Of a stretch of DNA of 64,000 nt, positions 34,463 to 43,191 are shown one piece after another; the first letter of the stretch is position 1; each line of letters opens with the position of its first letter. A program made the position numbers and the translations under genes. Origin of the DNA: Promethearchaeota archaeon Loki_b31 (GTDB lineage: Archaea; Asgardarchaeota; Lokiarchaeia; Sigyniarchaeales; SOKP01); assembly GCA_005222975.1 (NCBI GenBank), contig NJBI01000011.1, forward strand, positions 1 to 64,000. The letters are read 5' to 3'. The notes beneath the pieces were generated by a model, which had not been told where the DNA came from, did no database searches, and saw only the letters and a program-made list of their open reading frames with translations.

Positions 34463-34533
34463 TGCGCCTGCCGGGAATTGAACCCGGGACGCTGACTTGG
34501 GAAGCCAGCATATTACCACTATACTACAAGCGC
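34463..34533 (-). tRNA. tRNA-Gly (CCC)
   Basis: The minus strand folds as a 71-nt cloverleaf. Acceptor stem GCGCTTG/CAGGCGC with one G-T pair, discriminator A. D arm TAGTATAGTGGTAATA, anticodon stem CTGGC/GTCAG with loop TTCCCAA giving anticodon CCC after a normal U33, and T arm CCCGG-TTCAATT-CCGGG. No CCA and no intron. It faces the convergent EF-2 paralogue gene 15 bp away. Confidence 0.9.
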
Positions 34534-34632
34534 AAAAATATAGAAAATTAATAATAATAAATGAGATTTTATAAATAAATTTTTTTACAAGTTGTGGTTT
34601 ATTAATAATTAAATTTCAAAATAGGTAGTACC

Positions 34633-35307
34633 ATGAATATTGAGAATTTAATTTTTCAAAAAAATATTACGATTAACAGCAACGATTCACTACTCATAAT
34701 TGATATGCAGTATGATTTTATGCCAGGGGGAGCTTTACCTGTCGAAGAAGGCGATCAGATTATAGATGACATTAATTTAGTCGCTGAAATTTTTAAGGAT
34801 AACAATGGGATAGTTGTATTAACACAAGATTGGCATCCAAAAAATCATAAGTCATTTGCAAGTAGCTATCCTGGGAAAAACCCTAGAGATGAGTTTCAAT
34901 CCGAAGGAATTGGTCCAATTATTTGGCCAGATCATTGCGTTCAAGGCACACAAGGCGCAAAATTTCACGAAAAATTAAAAACTGATTTAACTAATGTTAT
35001 TATTCGTAAGGGCTATAATATCGATGTAGATAGTTATTCTGGATTTATTGAAAACGATAAAAAATCAGAAACAGGTTTGGCTGGACTATTGAAATCATTG
35101 AATATTAAAAGAATCTTTATTTGTGGATTAGTGTTAGACTATTGTTGCTATTTTACTGCGATTGATGGTATCGATTTTGGTTTTGAGGTTTACTTTTTAG
35201 TAAATTTAACTAAAGGCATAGATTTGCCCCCAGGAAACATCTCTAGCTCTTTAGAGAATATGAGAAATAAAGGAATTAAATTCGTAGCAAAGGAGAGTTT
35301 TGTGTAA
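34633..35307 (+). CDS. pncA: Nicotinamidase (isochorismatase family)
   Basis: A 224-residue amidase of the isochorismatase-like hydrolases. Catalytic triad is visible: Asp in LIIDMQYDFMPGGALPV, Lys in IIRKGYN and Cys in LVLDYCCYFTAID. The metal-binding residues lie in LTQDWHPKNHKSFA, and WPDHCVQGTQGAKFH is typical of nicotinamidases. It turns nicotinamide into nicotinate for NAD salvage. The next gene starts 11 bp after the stop and is probably co-transcribed. Confidence 0.87.
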   Translation: MNIENLIFQKNITINSNDSLLIIDMQYDFMPGGALPVEEGDQIIDDINLVAEIFKDNNGIVVLTQDWHPKNHKSFASSYPGKNPRDEFQSEGIGPIIWPDHCVQGTQGAKFHEKLKTDLTNVIIRKGYNIDVDSYSGFIENDKKSETGLAGLLKSLNIKRIFICGLVLDYCCYFTAIDGIDFGFEVYFLVNLTKGIDLPPGNISSSLENMRNKGIKFVAKESFV

Positions 35308-35318
35308 GGGTTAAAATC

Positions 35319-35816
35319 GTGAAGTCTACGACGAATGCTAAACCTAAGAGTTTTCCATACAGCAAAATTTTAGTAGCTTGTAGTGTAAATACCGCAAGAA
35401 GTCCAATGACAGAAGGATTTTTAAAAGATTTCTTTGCTCGTAATAATATGAAAGGAGAAGTGTATTCTGGTGGAATTTCTTCGAACGCTAGAGATGGAAT
35501 GCTTATTTCTCTTGACGCGAAATTTGTAATGAAAGAATTTTTTATAGACTTACCAGAAGATTCTGTCTCGATTGATTTAAAAAAACGACTTGAATTAATT
35601 CAGTGGGCAGATTTAATCCTCACGCTAACTGATAAACATAAACAAGAAATTATTAAATTTATTGACTCAGATAATAAAGAGATTTGCACTCTAAGAGAAT
35701 TTGCGGGAGAAAATGGGGATATTGAAGACCCTTCAATGAAAGGACTTGAAGGTTTTCGCAAAGCTCGGGACGAGATAAAAAGATGTTTGGATAAAGGGTT
35801 AAGAAAATATTCGTGA
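35319..35816 (+). CDS. Low-molecular-weight protein tyrosine phosphatase/arsenate reductase-like protein
   Basis: A 165-residue LMW-PTP fold protein with a GTG start. The phosphate loop is CSVNTARS (Cx5R), and the general-acid loop is visible as IEDPSM late in the sequence. The family includes tyrosine phosphatases and ArsC-type reductases. Only the P-loop Cys is certain here, so a phosphatase is the safer call. It follows the nicotinamidase gene on the same strand. Confidence 0.75.
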   Translation: MKSTTNAKPKSFPYSKILVACSVNTARSPMTEGFLKDFFARNNMKGEVYSGGISSNARDGMLISLDAKFVMKEFFIDLPEDSVSIDLKKRLELIQWADLILTLTDKHKQEIIKFIDSDNKEICTLREFAGENGDIEDPSMKGLEGFRKARDEIKRCLDKGLRKYS

Positions 35817-35822
35817 AATTTT

Positions 35823-36716
35823 CTAACTTGTTTTGATAAAATTAAGTAAGTAATCGCTCAATATACTTTCAATATTCTTTATTCCTCGAAATCCTGGAAA
35901 ATCGTTAAGATCTATGAAATAATACTTATTGCTATTTACGGGTTGAACCAAGTCGAACCCAAATATTTTTAAATTCATTTCTTTTGAAAGGATTTGGGCT
36001 AGATTATGAATTTCTTTAGTTATTTTAAATTCTTTTCTTTTGATTGTGTCAACATCGATATTATCGGGCTTTTTTTTCAAAAATATATAAATCGGATTTT
36101 CTCTTATAATCCCAAACGTTTTGTCTCCTATTACGTAAATCTTTCTTTCAAAACCATCACACTCAATAAATTTTTGAATGTAAATGTCGTAGTATAATAA
36201 ATGTTTATATCTTTCGCAAAAAATATCTATTTCTTTTATCTTTCGAACTAGAAAATTGAATCTATTGTATTTATCGTGTTGATAATGACTTTTAAGTACA
36301 ATAGGTAATTTCGGAGTTGCCCATTTCTTAAATTTTTGAACATCTGTAATATTATTATTCCAAGAATTTGGTAGAGCGAAATGCTTCCTGATTTGAGGAT
36401 TATTTTTAAAGACACTTCTAAGAGCGTAATCAAGAGCGATCTTGTTTTTGCATGTTAAAACAACATCAACACTATGGAATGTCGGAATTTTATTTATTTT
36501 AGCAAAATGAAGTAGATCGATAGAACAATCGTTTCTTATTTTAGCAATTATTAAATCTGCTTCTTTAATCGCTTTAGGCATTCTGGAAAGGTTGAAAAAT
36601 TTCTTTGTAGGATCGTGAAAGTATAAATTGACATCTGGAATAGTTTTGAGCCTGTTTATAACGCTTTTTATGATTTCGTGATCTTCTCTTGCTGAAAAAA
36701 CGACCTTTTTGACCAT
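35823..36716 (-). CDS. ATP-grasp protein, inositol-phosphate kinase-like (paralogue 1)
   Basis: A 297-residue ATP-grasp protein. The N-terminal domain is Rossmann-like (KVVFSAREDHEIIKSVI), LPIVLKSHYQHDKYN holds the ATP-binding Lys, and the metal-binding end is YYFIDLNDFPGFRGI with D-x-N. FERKIYVIGDKTFGI is a central strand. The D-x-N-x-F-P-G-F end and this central strand resemble inositol-1,3,4-trisphosphate 5/6-kinases more than RimK or D-Ala ligases. It is one of four paralogues close to inositol-1-phosphate synthase. Acceptor substrate is inferred. Confidence 0.6.
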   Translation of the reverse strand: MVKKVVFSAREDHEIIKSVINRLKTIPDVNLYFHDPTKKFFNLSRMPKAIKEADLIIAKIRNDCSIDLLHFAKINKIPTFHSVDVVLTCKNKIALDYALRSVFKNNPQIRKHFALPNSWNNNITDVQKFKKWATPKLPIVLKSHYQHDKYNRFNFLVRKIKEIDIFCERYKHLLYYDIYIQKFIECDGFERKIYVIGDKTFGIIRENPIYIFLKKKPDNIDVDTIKRKEFKITKEIHNLAQILSKEMNLKIFGFDLVQPVNSNKYYFIDLNDFPGFRGIKNIESILSDYLLNFIKTS

Positions 36717-36839
36717 AATTAATTCTTAAAAAAGCGGGACACATTCTTAAATATTCCTTAATCCTTATTTTTTTTAAAGTTTATATTAATTAAAATTTAA
36801 TTAATTATTAATAATTACATCTTTAAATTTAACCAGAAT

Positions 36840-38129
36840 GTGGAAATTCTATTGAGAGAAAAAAAATTTAGTAAATTTTTAAGGAGACAAGTATTACTGA
36901 TTGGATTACTTTATTGCGGTGATTATATTTTCTTCTTTTTTGAGCAAAACTACTTTAACACTTATATTGATCACGTTCTTAATCTTCCAGAAATCTATAT
37001 ATCACTAATGGTTTCTTTATCTGCTACTATGGGATTGATTATGAATTTTGTATGGGGTGTTTTTAGTGATAATACGCGATCAAAATTCGGAAGGAGGCGT
37101 CCATATTTACTTTTAGGAATGATAGCGGGAACTGCTATGATTTTCTATGGATTATCACCTAGTTTTTATATTTGCCTATTCATAGATGTCATCATTATAG
37201 GAATCTTTTCGAACGCGTATTTAGTTGCCGAAAGGTCTCTTATCCCAGACACAGTTGAAATTGAGAAGAGAGGTCGAGCAAATGGCATAATTAATGCTGT
37301 TAGCTATATAGGATTATTAGTTGGCGTCGCTTTTTTGTTGGTTGGTAATGAACTATTTGGAGTCCAGGACCCTATCGATGGTGGAACGATCATTACTCAA
37401 GAAGGGCATTTTATCTTACTTTCTGTAGGGGGTATAATCTTTGGATTAGTCGGATTAATTGGTTTCATTTTTATTAAAGAAAAACCAATATCTGAGCTTC
37501 CTGAAAAGAAACCATTTTTGAAAGAATTAAAAAATTCCTTTAATTTAAGAGAGTTTAAAGCTCAAAAAGAATTCTATAAAATTACACTGGCATTTATGGT
37601 TTTTCAGTCGGGAATCTCATCTGTGATGCCATTTCTGTTTGTCTTTATCTTTGATTTAGGCTTATCGACTATAGAATTGTTAACGGTAATTGCTGTAGCT
37701 TTTCCTATATTATACGGTGTGACCTTATACCTTGGTAAAGTGGCTGATAAATTTGGTCGAAAAAGGTTTATTCCGTTATCCATTATATTGACTAGTATAG
37801 GATACCTAATCGTTCCATTCACAGTGAGCGGTAATAATGTAAATTTCGTTCTATTTATAGTGATATTTCCATTTATCATGGTAGGATTGCTAGCCTTAGT
37901 AACTCCTCTAAATACTTGGACACAAGATTTATTACCTGAAGATAGACGAGGGACATTTAATGGTATATTCAATATAGTTTTTACCGTATCACAAGTAATT
38001 GGATCAATTGCGGGTGGGATAGTAGCAACCTTATTCGGAGTCCAATGGATTTTTCTATTAGGTCCTGTCTTTTTTATTGCTTCTATTCCACTTTTCCTAA
38101 AAGTAGAAGAGACTCTAAAGAAAGACTAG
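36840..38129 (+). CDS. MFS/GPH-type sugar transporter
   Basis: A 429-residue protein with twelve membrane helices. The loop motif DNTRSKFGRRRPYLLLG between helices two and three and the second-half DKFGRKRFIPLS are the MFS A-motifs, of the sort seen in GPH and SLC45 sugar carriers. The start is GTG at 36840. It precedes the inositol-1-phosphate synthase gene by about 85 bp on the same strand, so it may move inositol or a related sugar. Substrate unproven. Confidence 0.78.
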   Translation: MEILLREKKFSKFLRRQVLLIGLLYCGDYIFFFFEQNYFNTYIDHVLNLPEIYISLMVSLSATMGLIMNFVWGVFSDNTRSKFGRRRPYLLLGMIAGTAMIFYGLSPSFYICLFIDVIIIGIFSNAYLVAERSLIPDTVEIEKRGRANGIINAVSYIGLLVGVAFLLVGNELFGVQDPIDGGTIITQEGHFILLSVGGIIFGLVGLIGFIFIKEKPISELPEKKPFLKELKNSFNLREFKAQKEFYKITLAFMVFQSGISSVMPFLFVFIFDLGLSTIELLTVIAVAFPILYGVTLYLGKVADKFGRKRFIPLSIILTSIGYLIVPFTVSGNNVNFVLFIVIFPFIMVGLLALVTPLNTWTQDLLPEDRRGTFNGIFNIVFTVSQVIGSIAGGIVATLFGVQWIFLLGPVFFIASIPLFLKVEETLKKD

Positions 38130-38249
38130 ATAATTTTTTCTATATTTTTTTATTTTTTTTTTGTGGTATGATTATAAGTTCTAATAACTTTTCTCTATAT
38201 CGATAGTTTCAAAATGGTTAAATACTATAAACAAATAATAGAAGATAAC

Positions 38250-39341
38250 ATGGCGAATAAAATCAATATCGCTATTATTGGAATTGGAGATTGCGCAAGC
38301 GCCCTAATTCAAGGAGTAGAAAACTATAAAAAGAATCCCGATAAGATAATTGGATTACTACCAGAAATCAAACAATATAGCGTTAACAACATAAACTTTG
38401 TACTAGGGATCGATGTTAATTCAAATAAGGTTGGAAAGGACTTAAGTGAAGCTATTTTCATTGAACCAAATTGCAATATCAAATTATTTGAACCCAAATT
38501 TTTAGATGCTCCTGTAATAAAAGGACCTGTGAAGGATGGATTAAATAGCAATATAAAAAAGATAATTCCCTTAGATAATAATCAACTTGATTCGGACGTT
38601 TCTAAAGAGATAAAAAAGAAAAATGTTGATGTTGCAGTAATACTACTTCCTACTGGAAGCCATAACGCAGTGAAGTTTTATGCTATGGCTGCTCTCAATG
38701 CTGGCGCCTGTGTTATTAATGGAATGCCGTCATATGTAGCTAAGGACCCTGAAATCGTTAAGAAAGCCGAAGATTTATCCCTCTCATTAATAGGTGACGA
38801 TGTAAAATCTCAGATAGGCGCTACTATTATTCATCGCTCATTAGCAAATCTCTTTCCTATGAGAGGAGCAATTCTCGATCGCACAATTCAATTAGATTGG
38901 GGAGGATCGTCAGATTTTTGTAATTTATTAACTCCAAGAGCTAATGGAAAGCTAGTCTATGAAGAAGGAAAACGACAAGCTAAAACTGAAGCAGTTGTAG
39001 CAAATCTTCAAAATAAAGACACTATAGAATGTCAAATCTCAGCTGTAGACTATATTCCTTTCTTAAAGAATCAAAAGGAAGCGTATATGAGATTAGAAGG
39101 TCGAATTTTTGGAGGTGCTCCAGTTAGGGTTGATATTACGATGTTTGTGGAAGATGGAAATAATTCTGCGGGAGTAATAGCAGATTGTATTAGAGTTTCT
39201 AAAATTGCTAAAGATCGCAAAATTGGAGGTGTTCTACACTCAGCTTGCTCTTTCTTTAATAAACATCCTCCAGAACAATTAGAGGATTACGTAGCAAAAA
39301 TTCGCCTTGTAGAGTTTATAGAAAATAAAAGGGAAAGGTAA
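38250..39341 (+). CDS. ino1: myo-Inositol-1-phosphate synthase
   Basis: A 363-residue NAD-dependent synthase of the archaeal/actinobacterial type. INIAIIGIGDCASALIQGVE is the dinucleotide-binding start; VINGMPSYVAKDPEIVKKAE, LIGDDVKSQIGATIIHRSLA and LDWGGSSDFCNL are strong family blocks. It converts glucose-6-phosphate to L-myo-inositol-1-phosphate, the entry to inositol lipids and inositol phosphates. The ORF reads from 38214, but the Met at 38250 matches the usual start, twelve codons inside. Neighbours are an MFS transporter and ATP-grasp kinases. Confidence 0.92.
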   Translation: MANKINIAIIGIGDCASALIQGVENYKKNPDKIIGLLPEIKQYSVNNINFVLGIDVNSNKVGKDLSEAIFIEPNCNIKLFEPKFLDAPVIKGPVKDGLNSNIKKIIPLDNNQLDSDVSKEIKKKNVDVAVILLPTGSHNAVKFYAMAALNAGACVINGMPSYVAKDPEIVKKAEDLSLSLIGDDVKSQIGATIIHRSLANLFPMRGAILDRTIQLDWGGSSDFCNLLTPRANGKLVYEEGKRQAKTEAVVANLQNKDTIECQISAVDYIPFLKNQKEAYMRLEGRIFGGAPVRVDITMFVEDGNNSAGVIADCIRVSKIAKDRKIGGVLHSACSFFNKHPPEQLEDYVAKIRLVEFIENKRER

Positions 39342-39371
39342 ACTCAAGGAACTTTTTCTTCACTTGCATAT

Positions 39372-40283
39372 TTAACTTTTTGCTCTAATAAGCGCACTTC
39401 GGTAAGTTTCTCTCATATTTATCAAGTTATAAATGTTATCTGAAACCAGACTCACTCCTTCAGGTATACTCCTAAAACTTGGGAAGTCGTTTACATCTAC
39501 AATGTAAGGACCTTTTTCAGTCATAATGTAATCTAATCCAAAAATAGACATTCCAAACTTTCGTCCTAATCTTATAATCCTTCTTTTAAATCGCTCGTCT
39601 ACAGGAACTCTAATATGGATTAGTTCTAACGGAGACAAATCTTTATTTTTTTGTAAGCGATTATGCGAAGTAATTGAAACAACCCAATTACCTATAACAT
39701 ATACTTTATAGATAATATCGTGCTCACCTAAATATTCTTGTAAAAATAACTCACTCTCGTTATAGCTTTGTATCAATTCAACTAATTCTTTCGAGTTTTT
39801 AGCAATTCCAATAATTCTATCGTTTTTAGGTAGCTCTGGTATGTTATGGGAGTTCAACTTAACTATAATTTTAGCACCCTCCTGACATGCTTTCCAAGCG
39901 TCTTGTTTGGTATAATAAGTGAGTGGTATTTGGATTTTCTTACATCTATTCTTGATTAATTCAAAAGTGTTTGTTCTACTCTCACAAATATGGACAGAAT
40001 TTAACGAATTTAGAATTGGGATATTTGGAGAAACGTTTCTAATAACTTTGTAGATATTTTCGTTAGATTTTTGGGTCGTAAGTTTAACAATCAAAAAGGA
40101 AATAGGGTATTTTTTCAATCTTTTTTCTAAATATTTTTCATTAAAATTTTCAGGTCCATTTTTCATTAAATTGACTAAATAAATATTATAATTCTTTAAT
40201 AGGAATTTCTTGATATGTTCTAAAACCTCAAGATCCCTATTACAAATGGCTCCTACATATTTCCTTTTTATATTATTCGCCAT
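39372..40283 (-). CDS. ATP-grasp protein, inositol-phosphate kinase-like (paralogue 2)
   Basis: A 303-residue ATP-grasp protein, convergent with the inositol-1-phosphate synthase gene and 30 bp from it. The N-terminal domain (KYVGAICNRDLEVLEHIKKF) precedes ATP-grasp blocks AKIIVKLNSHN, LFLQEYLGEHDIIYKVYVIG and PYIVDVNDFPSFRSIPEGV with the D-x-N metal site. It is clearly related to the 35.8-kb copy but diverged. Phosphorylation of an inositol phosphate is inferred; RimK-like amino-acid ligation is the alternative. Confidence 0.62.
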   Translation of the reverse strand: MANNIKRKYVGAICNRDLEVLEHIKKFLLKNYNIYLVNLMKNGPENFNEKYLEKRLKKYPISFLIVKLTTQKSNENIYKVIRNVSPNIPILNSLNSVHICESRTNTFELIKNRCKKIQIPLTYYTKQDAWKACQEGAKIIVKLNSHNIPELPKNDRIIGIAKNSKELVELIQSYNESELFLQEYLGEHDIIYKVYVIGNWVVSITSHNRLQKNKDLSPLELIHIRVPVDERFKRRIIRLGRKFGMSIFGLDYIMTEKGPYIVDVNDFPSFRSIPEGVSLVSDNIYNLINMRETYRSALIRAKS

Positions 40284-40511
40284 TTAAAAAACCCTATTAA
40301 TTTGATTTTTTAAAAGCAAACCATAGTATATAAATGTATTGTTTGAGCGTATTTTCAGCCATTAAGTTTTTTTTTTTTTTCATTAATGAAGAATTAGATT
40401 ATAATAATAAATTCAAGATAATTCAATATTATATAGAAGTATGAATTTTATTAGTTTGTTAGTAAAATATCTTTTTAGAATTTAAAGTAATTGAATTAAA
40501 AGGTTAATTTT

Positions 40512-41330
40512 TTGATAAAAATTGGTATTATTATCGATAAGTACCATTTGCAGAAAAAAACCTCGCAACTTATTGAATATTTGTCCACAGTAGCAAAAAT
40601 TTCTCTATATCTTGAAGAAGATTATCTAATAGATTATTCTAACTTTGATTTTAATGAGGATATCTTTTTTGTCAAGGCTAAAGGTGATTTAATATTAAAT
40701 CTAATAAAGTTGATTGAAAGAGAAACAGATATTCCTGTAATTAATTCATCAAGAGGAATATGGTTAGCTATTAATAGATTTTTAAATAGTACTTTTCTAA
40801 GACAATCAGGAATACGAGTCCCTAATTTTACTTTAAACGCTAAAGGATTACTTCCGCCTTTTACTGATTATATTATAAAAAATATCATAGATCAAAAGAA
40901 CTATGCTTTTAGCCCCCAAATTCAAAGAATTAACGGATACTTAAATATTTCCGATCAAAGGGCATTAGACGAAGTAAACGGAGAGAAAGCAAAATATACC
41001 TATCTCTATTACCAAGAATTTATTAAAAGTAAATGGGAATATAAAGTATATTGCATTGGTGATGACCTGTTTTATTACAAACAACTACCAATATTAGTAA
41101 ATCCCGATAAAATGAAAACTAGGCGAAAAATTGATAAAATTCCTGAGCTAAAAGAAATTACCTTAAAAGCTTTAAAAACGATAGGATTAAAAATAAGTTC
41201 TTTAGATTTTCTAAGATCAAAGGAAGGTGAATTCTTCCTAACAGACATAAATTCGTCGCCCAATTTTAATTACATAAAAAATGGTCCAAAAATTATTGGA
41301 GATTATTTAATTAAACAAGCTAAAAATTAA
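40512..41330 (+). CDS. ATP-grasp protein, inositol-phosphate kinase-like (paralogue 3)
   Basis: A 272-residue ATP-grasp protein starting at TTG. It shows the same order: an N-terminal strand-helix start (IKIGIIIDKYHLQKK), the block YYQEFIKSKWEYKVYCIGDD and the terminal metal site EFFLTDINSSPNFNYIKNG with D-x-N. The N-terminal half is shorter than in paralogues 1 and 2. It opens a likely three-gene operon (14 bp then 37 bp spacing) with paralogue 4 and the HAD protein. Confidence 0.6.
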   Translation: MIKIGIIIDKYHLQKKTSQLIEYLSTVAKISLYLEEDYLIDYSNFDFNEDIFFVKAKGDLILNLIKLIERETDIPVINSSRGIWLAINRFLNSTFLRQSGIRVPNFTLNAKGLLPPFTDYIIKNIIDQKNYAFSPQIQRINGYLNISDQRALDEVNGEKAKYTYLYYQEFIKSKWEYKVYCIGDDLFYYKQLPILVNPDKMKTRRKIDKIPELKEITLKALKTIGLKISSLDFLRSKEGEFFLTDINSSPNFNYIKNGPKIIGDYLIKQAKN

Positions 41331-41344
41331 GTTTAACAAATAAA

Positions 41345-42136
41345 ATGAAAATTGGAATATTATCAAAAAGAACAAGAAACTTCACTGGTAAAATCAAGCT
41401 TTACTTAGAAAAAAAAGGACACGCAGTGAATATTTATACTGCTAGCAATCTATGCATTAATGATGCTCTCTTAGTAAACGATTTTTACATATTAAAATCT
41501 AAGCATCTATTTTATCTATATGCGGGTTATTTTTTAGAAGCGAATAATATTCCCGTTATCCCAAGTACAGATATTAGTTATCGACATAAAAATCGAATTG
41601 AATCTTACTTTTCTATTAAAAATACTAATCTCTTACTTCCAAATGTTTTTATGGGAGCTATTGATACTTTAAAAGGTCAATTAAAAACATCTGATTTACC
41701 ACTTATTTTAAAACCACTTTTTGGCTCTGGAAGTAAGGGAGTGAAAATTATTAATTCTTTTCACGATTTTAATGATATTGACGAAAAGAATCTTTATTTA
41801 GAAAAGTTTATTGAAGGCACTCACTACTTAGTATACTTTATAGGCAATGAGATCTGTATCTGTGAAAAAAAACCTTTAGCAAACGAACACGACAAGGTAA
41901 AATTAATTCATTCTGATAGTGAGATGGAAGAATATATAATGAAATGGAAGAATAAATATAATCTTTTATTTGGCCACCTAGATCTTATAAGAGATAACAA
42001 CACTGATAAATTATACGTTGTAGATGCGGGAACCTTTCCTGAATTTTCAAATTGGAAACATAATACTGATCCCGTTTCGAAAGTATGTAATTTGATTCTG
42101 GATAGATATCAACAAATAAAAAATAAAACGGAGTAA
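41345..42136 (+). CDS. ATP-grasp protein (paralogue 4), divergent metal site
   Basis: A 263-residue ATP-grasp protein. LPLILKPLFGSGSKGVKII is a clear ATP-binding Lys plus glycine loop, LYLEKFIEGTHYLVYFIGN is the central block. The terminal motif reads LYVVDAGTFPEFSNW: the Asp is kept but the Asn of D-x-N is Gly, so metal binding is altered. This glycine loop is closer to RimK and D-Ala ligase style than the other three. Substrate unknown. Second gene of the likely operon. Confidence 0.6.
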   Translation: MKIGILSKRTRNFTGKIKLYLEKKGHAVNIYTASNLCINDALLVNDFYILKSKHLFYLYAGYFLEANNIPVIPSTDISYRHKNRIESYFSIKNTNLLLPNVFMGAIDTLKGQLKTSDLPLILKPLFGSGSKGVKIINSFHDFNDIDEKNLYLEKFIEGTHYLVYFIGNEICICEKKPLANEHDKVKLIHSDSEMEEYIMKWKNKYNLLFGHLDLIRDNNTDKLYVVDAGTFPEFSNWKHNTDPVSKVCNLILDRYQQIKNKTE

Positions 42137-42173
42137 AAGTTTAAAAAAGAGGTATAGAATTTTTACATTAAAA

Positions 42174-43184
42174 ATGAATTCGGCCAACAATTCTCCTGGT
42201 TCAGACGAATATGACTATGCGAAATCTTTAATATTCAAAAAACAAAAGGTTAAATTATATGAGATTAAACACTTTCTTTTTGATTTTGGAGGAGTATTAA
42301 TAGAAAAGACATTTGTATTAAATAATTTATTTGCTTTTATTGAGCATGATCTAAATATTAAAATTCCATCAAAAGAAATTGATCCATATCTCAAAAAATT
42401 AAGACGGAGGTTATCGTCTGGAAGGATTTCTGCTAGAACATTTTTAGAATCGATATTTGAGATGTATTACATCCCTTTCCAAAAAAAAAATGAAGCGTTA
42501 CCGCCAAAAAAAGTTAATATCAAGTATTACTTGGAGCTTTGGTTTAATCTTTATACTCAAGTTACACACATATCGTCTGATATGGCAGAAATTGTTGAGC
42601 GTCTACATTTAGCGGGGTATACAGTAAGTCTTTTGTCAAATACTTATGACATTCATGCGAAATCAAATGAATTAAGGGGTTTTTACGATAATTTTGATAA
42701 CGTGTTTTTATCGAACGAAATTGGATTAATTAAACCCGATATGGATAAATACATATATGTATTAAAAAAATTAGGTTCCAAACCAAAAAGATGTATTTTT
42801 ATTGACGATAAAATAAGTAATCTTATTCCTGCGCATGAATTAGGAATAATCGTTATAAAATTCGAATCTTTCGAAAAGTTTAAACAGCAATTAAACGATA
42901 TAGGCATAAAAGAAATAAGCCCAAATTTAAGGAAAGAAATCAAGAAAAAGTATGAATCGTATAAAAAAAAGAAAAAGGAATACAACAAAATAAAAAGGGA
43001 ATACAAGAAGGCTAAAAATAAGTATCTAAAAAAAAGATATAGAAAGAAAAAATCGTTAAAGAGAAGGCTTGAATTCCAAAAAAAGCGAGCAGAATACCAA
43101 AAGAAAAAGATTGAATATCAAAATGAAAGGGATAAGAAAAAGGAAGAACTGATATCTAAAGTTAAATTAAATTTTTATAGGTAA
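42174..43184 (+). CDS. HAD-IA phosphatase with a basic coiled-coil tail
   Basis: A 336-residue protein. Residues about 22-245 form a HAD subfamily IA phosphatase: motif I FLFDFGGVLIE (the second Asp of DxD is Gly, as in YihX-like members), motif II LLSNTYDIH, motif III LIKPDMDKY and motif IV CIFIDDKISNL. The last ~85 residues are an unbroken Lys/Arg/Tyr-rich helix (YKKKKKEYNKIKREYKKAKN). Its position behind two ATP-grasp genes suggests it removes phosphate from an inositol phosphate or similar compound. The basic tail could bind RNA, membrane or polyphosphate. Confidence 0.72.
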   Translation: MNSANNSPGSDEYDYAKSLIFKKQKVKLYEIKHFLFDFGGVLIEKTFVLNNLFAFIEHDLNIKIPSKEIDPYLKKLRRRLSSGRISARTFLESIFEMYYIPFQKKNEALPPKKVNIKYYLELWFNLYTQVTHISSDMAEIVERLHLAGYTVSLLSNTYDIHAKSNELRGFYDNFDNVFLSNEIGLIKPDMDKYIYVLKKLGSKPKRCIFIDDKISNLIPAHELGIIVIKFESFEKFKQQLNDIGIKEISPNLRKEIKKKYESYKKKKKEYNKIKREYKKAKNKYLKKRYRKKKSLKRRLEFQKKRAEYQKKKIEYQNERDKKKEELISKVKLNFYR

Positions 43185-43191
43185 TTAACCA

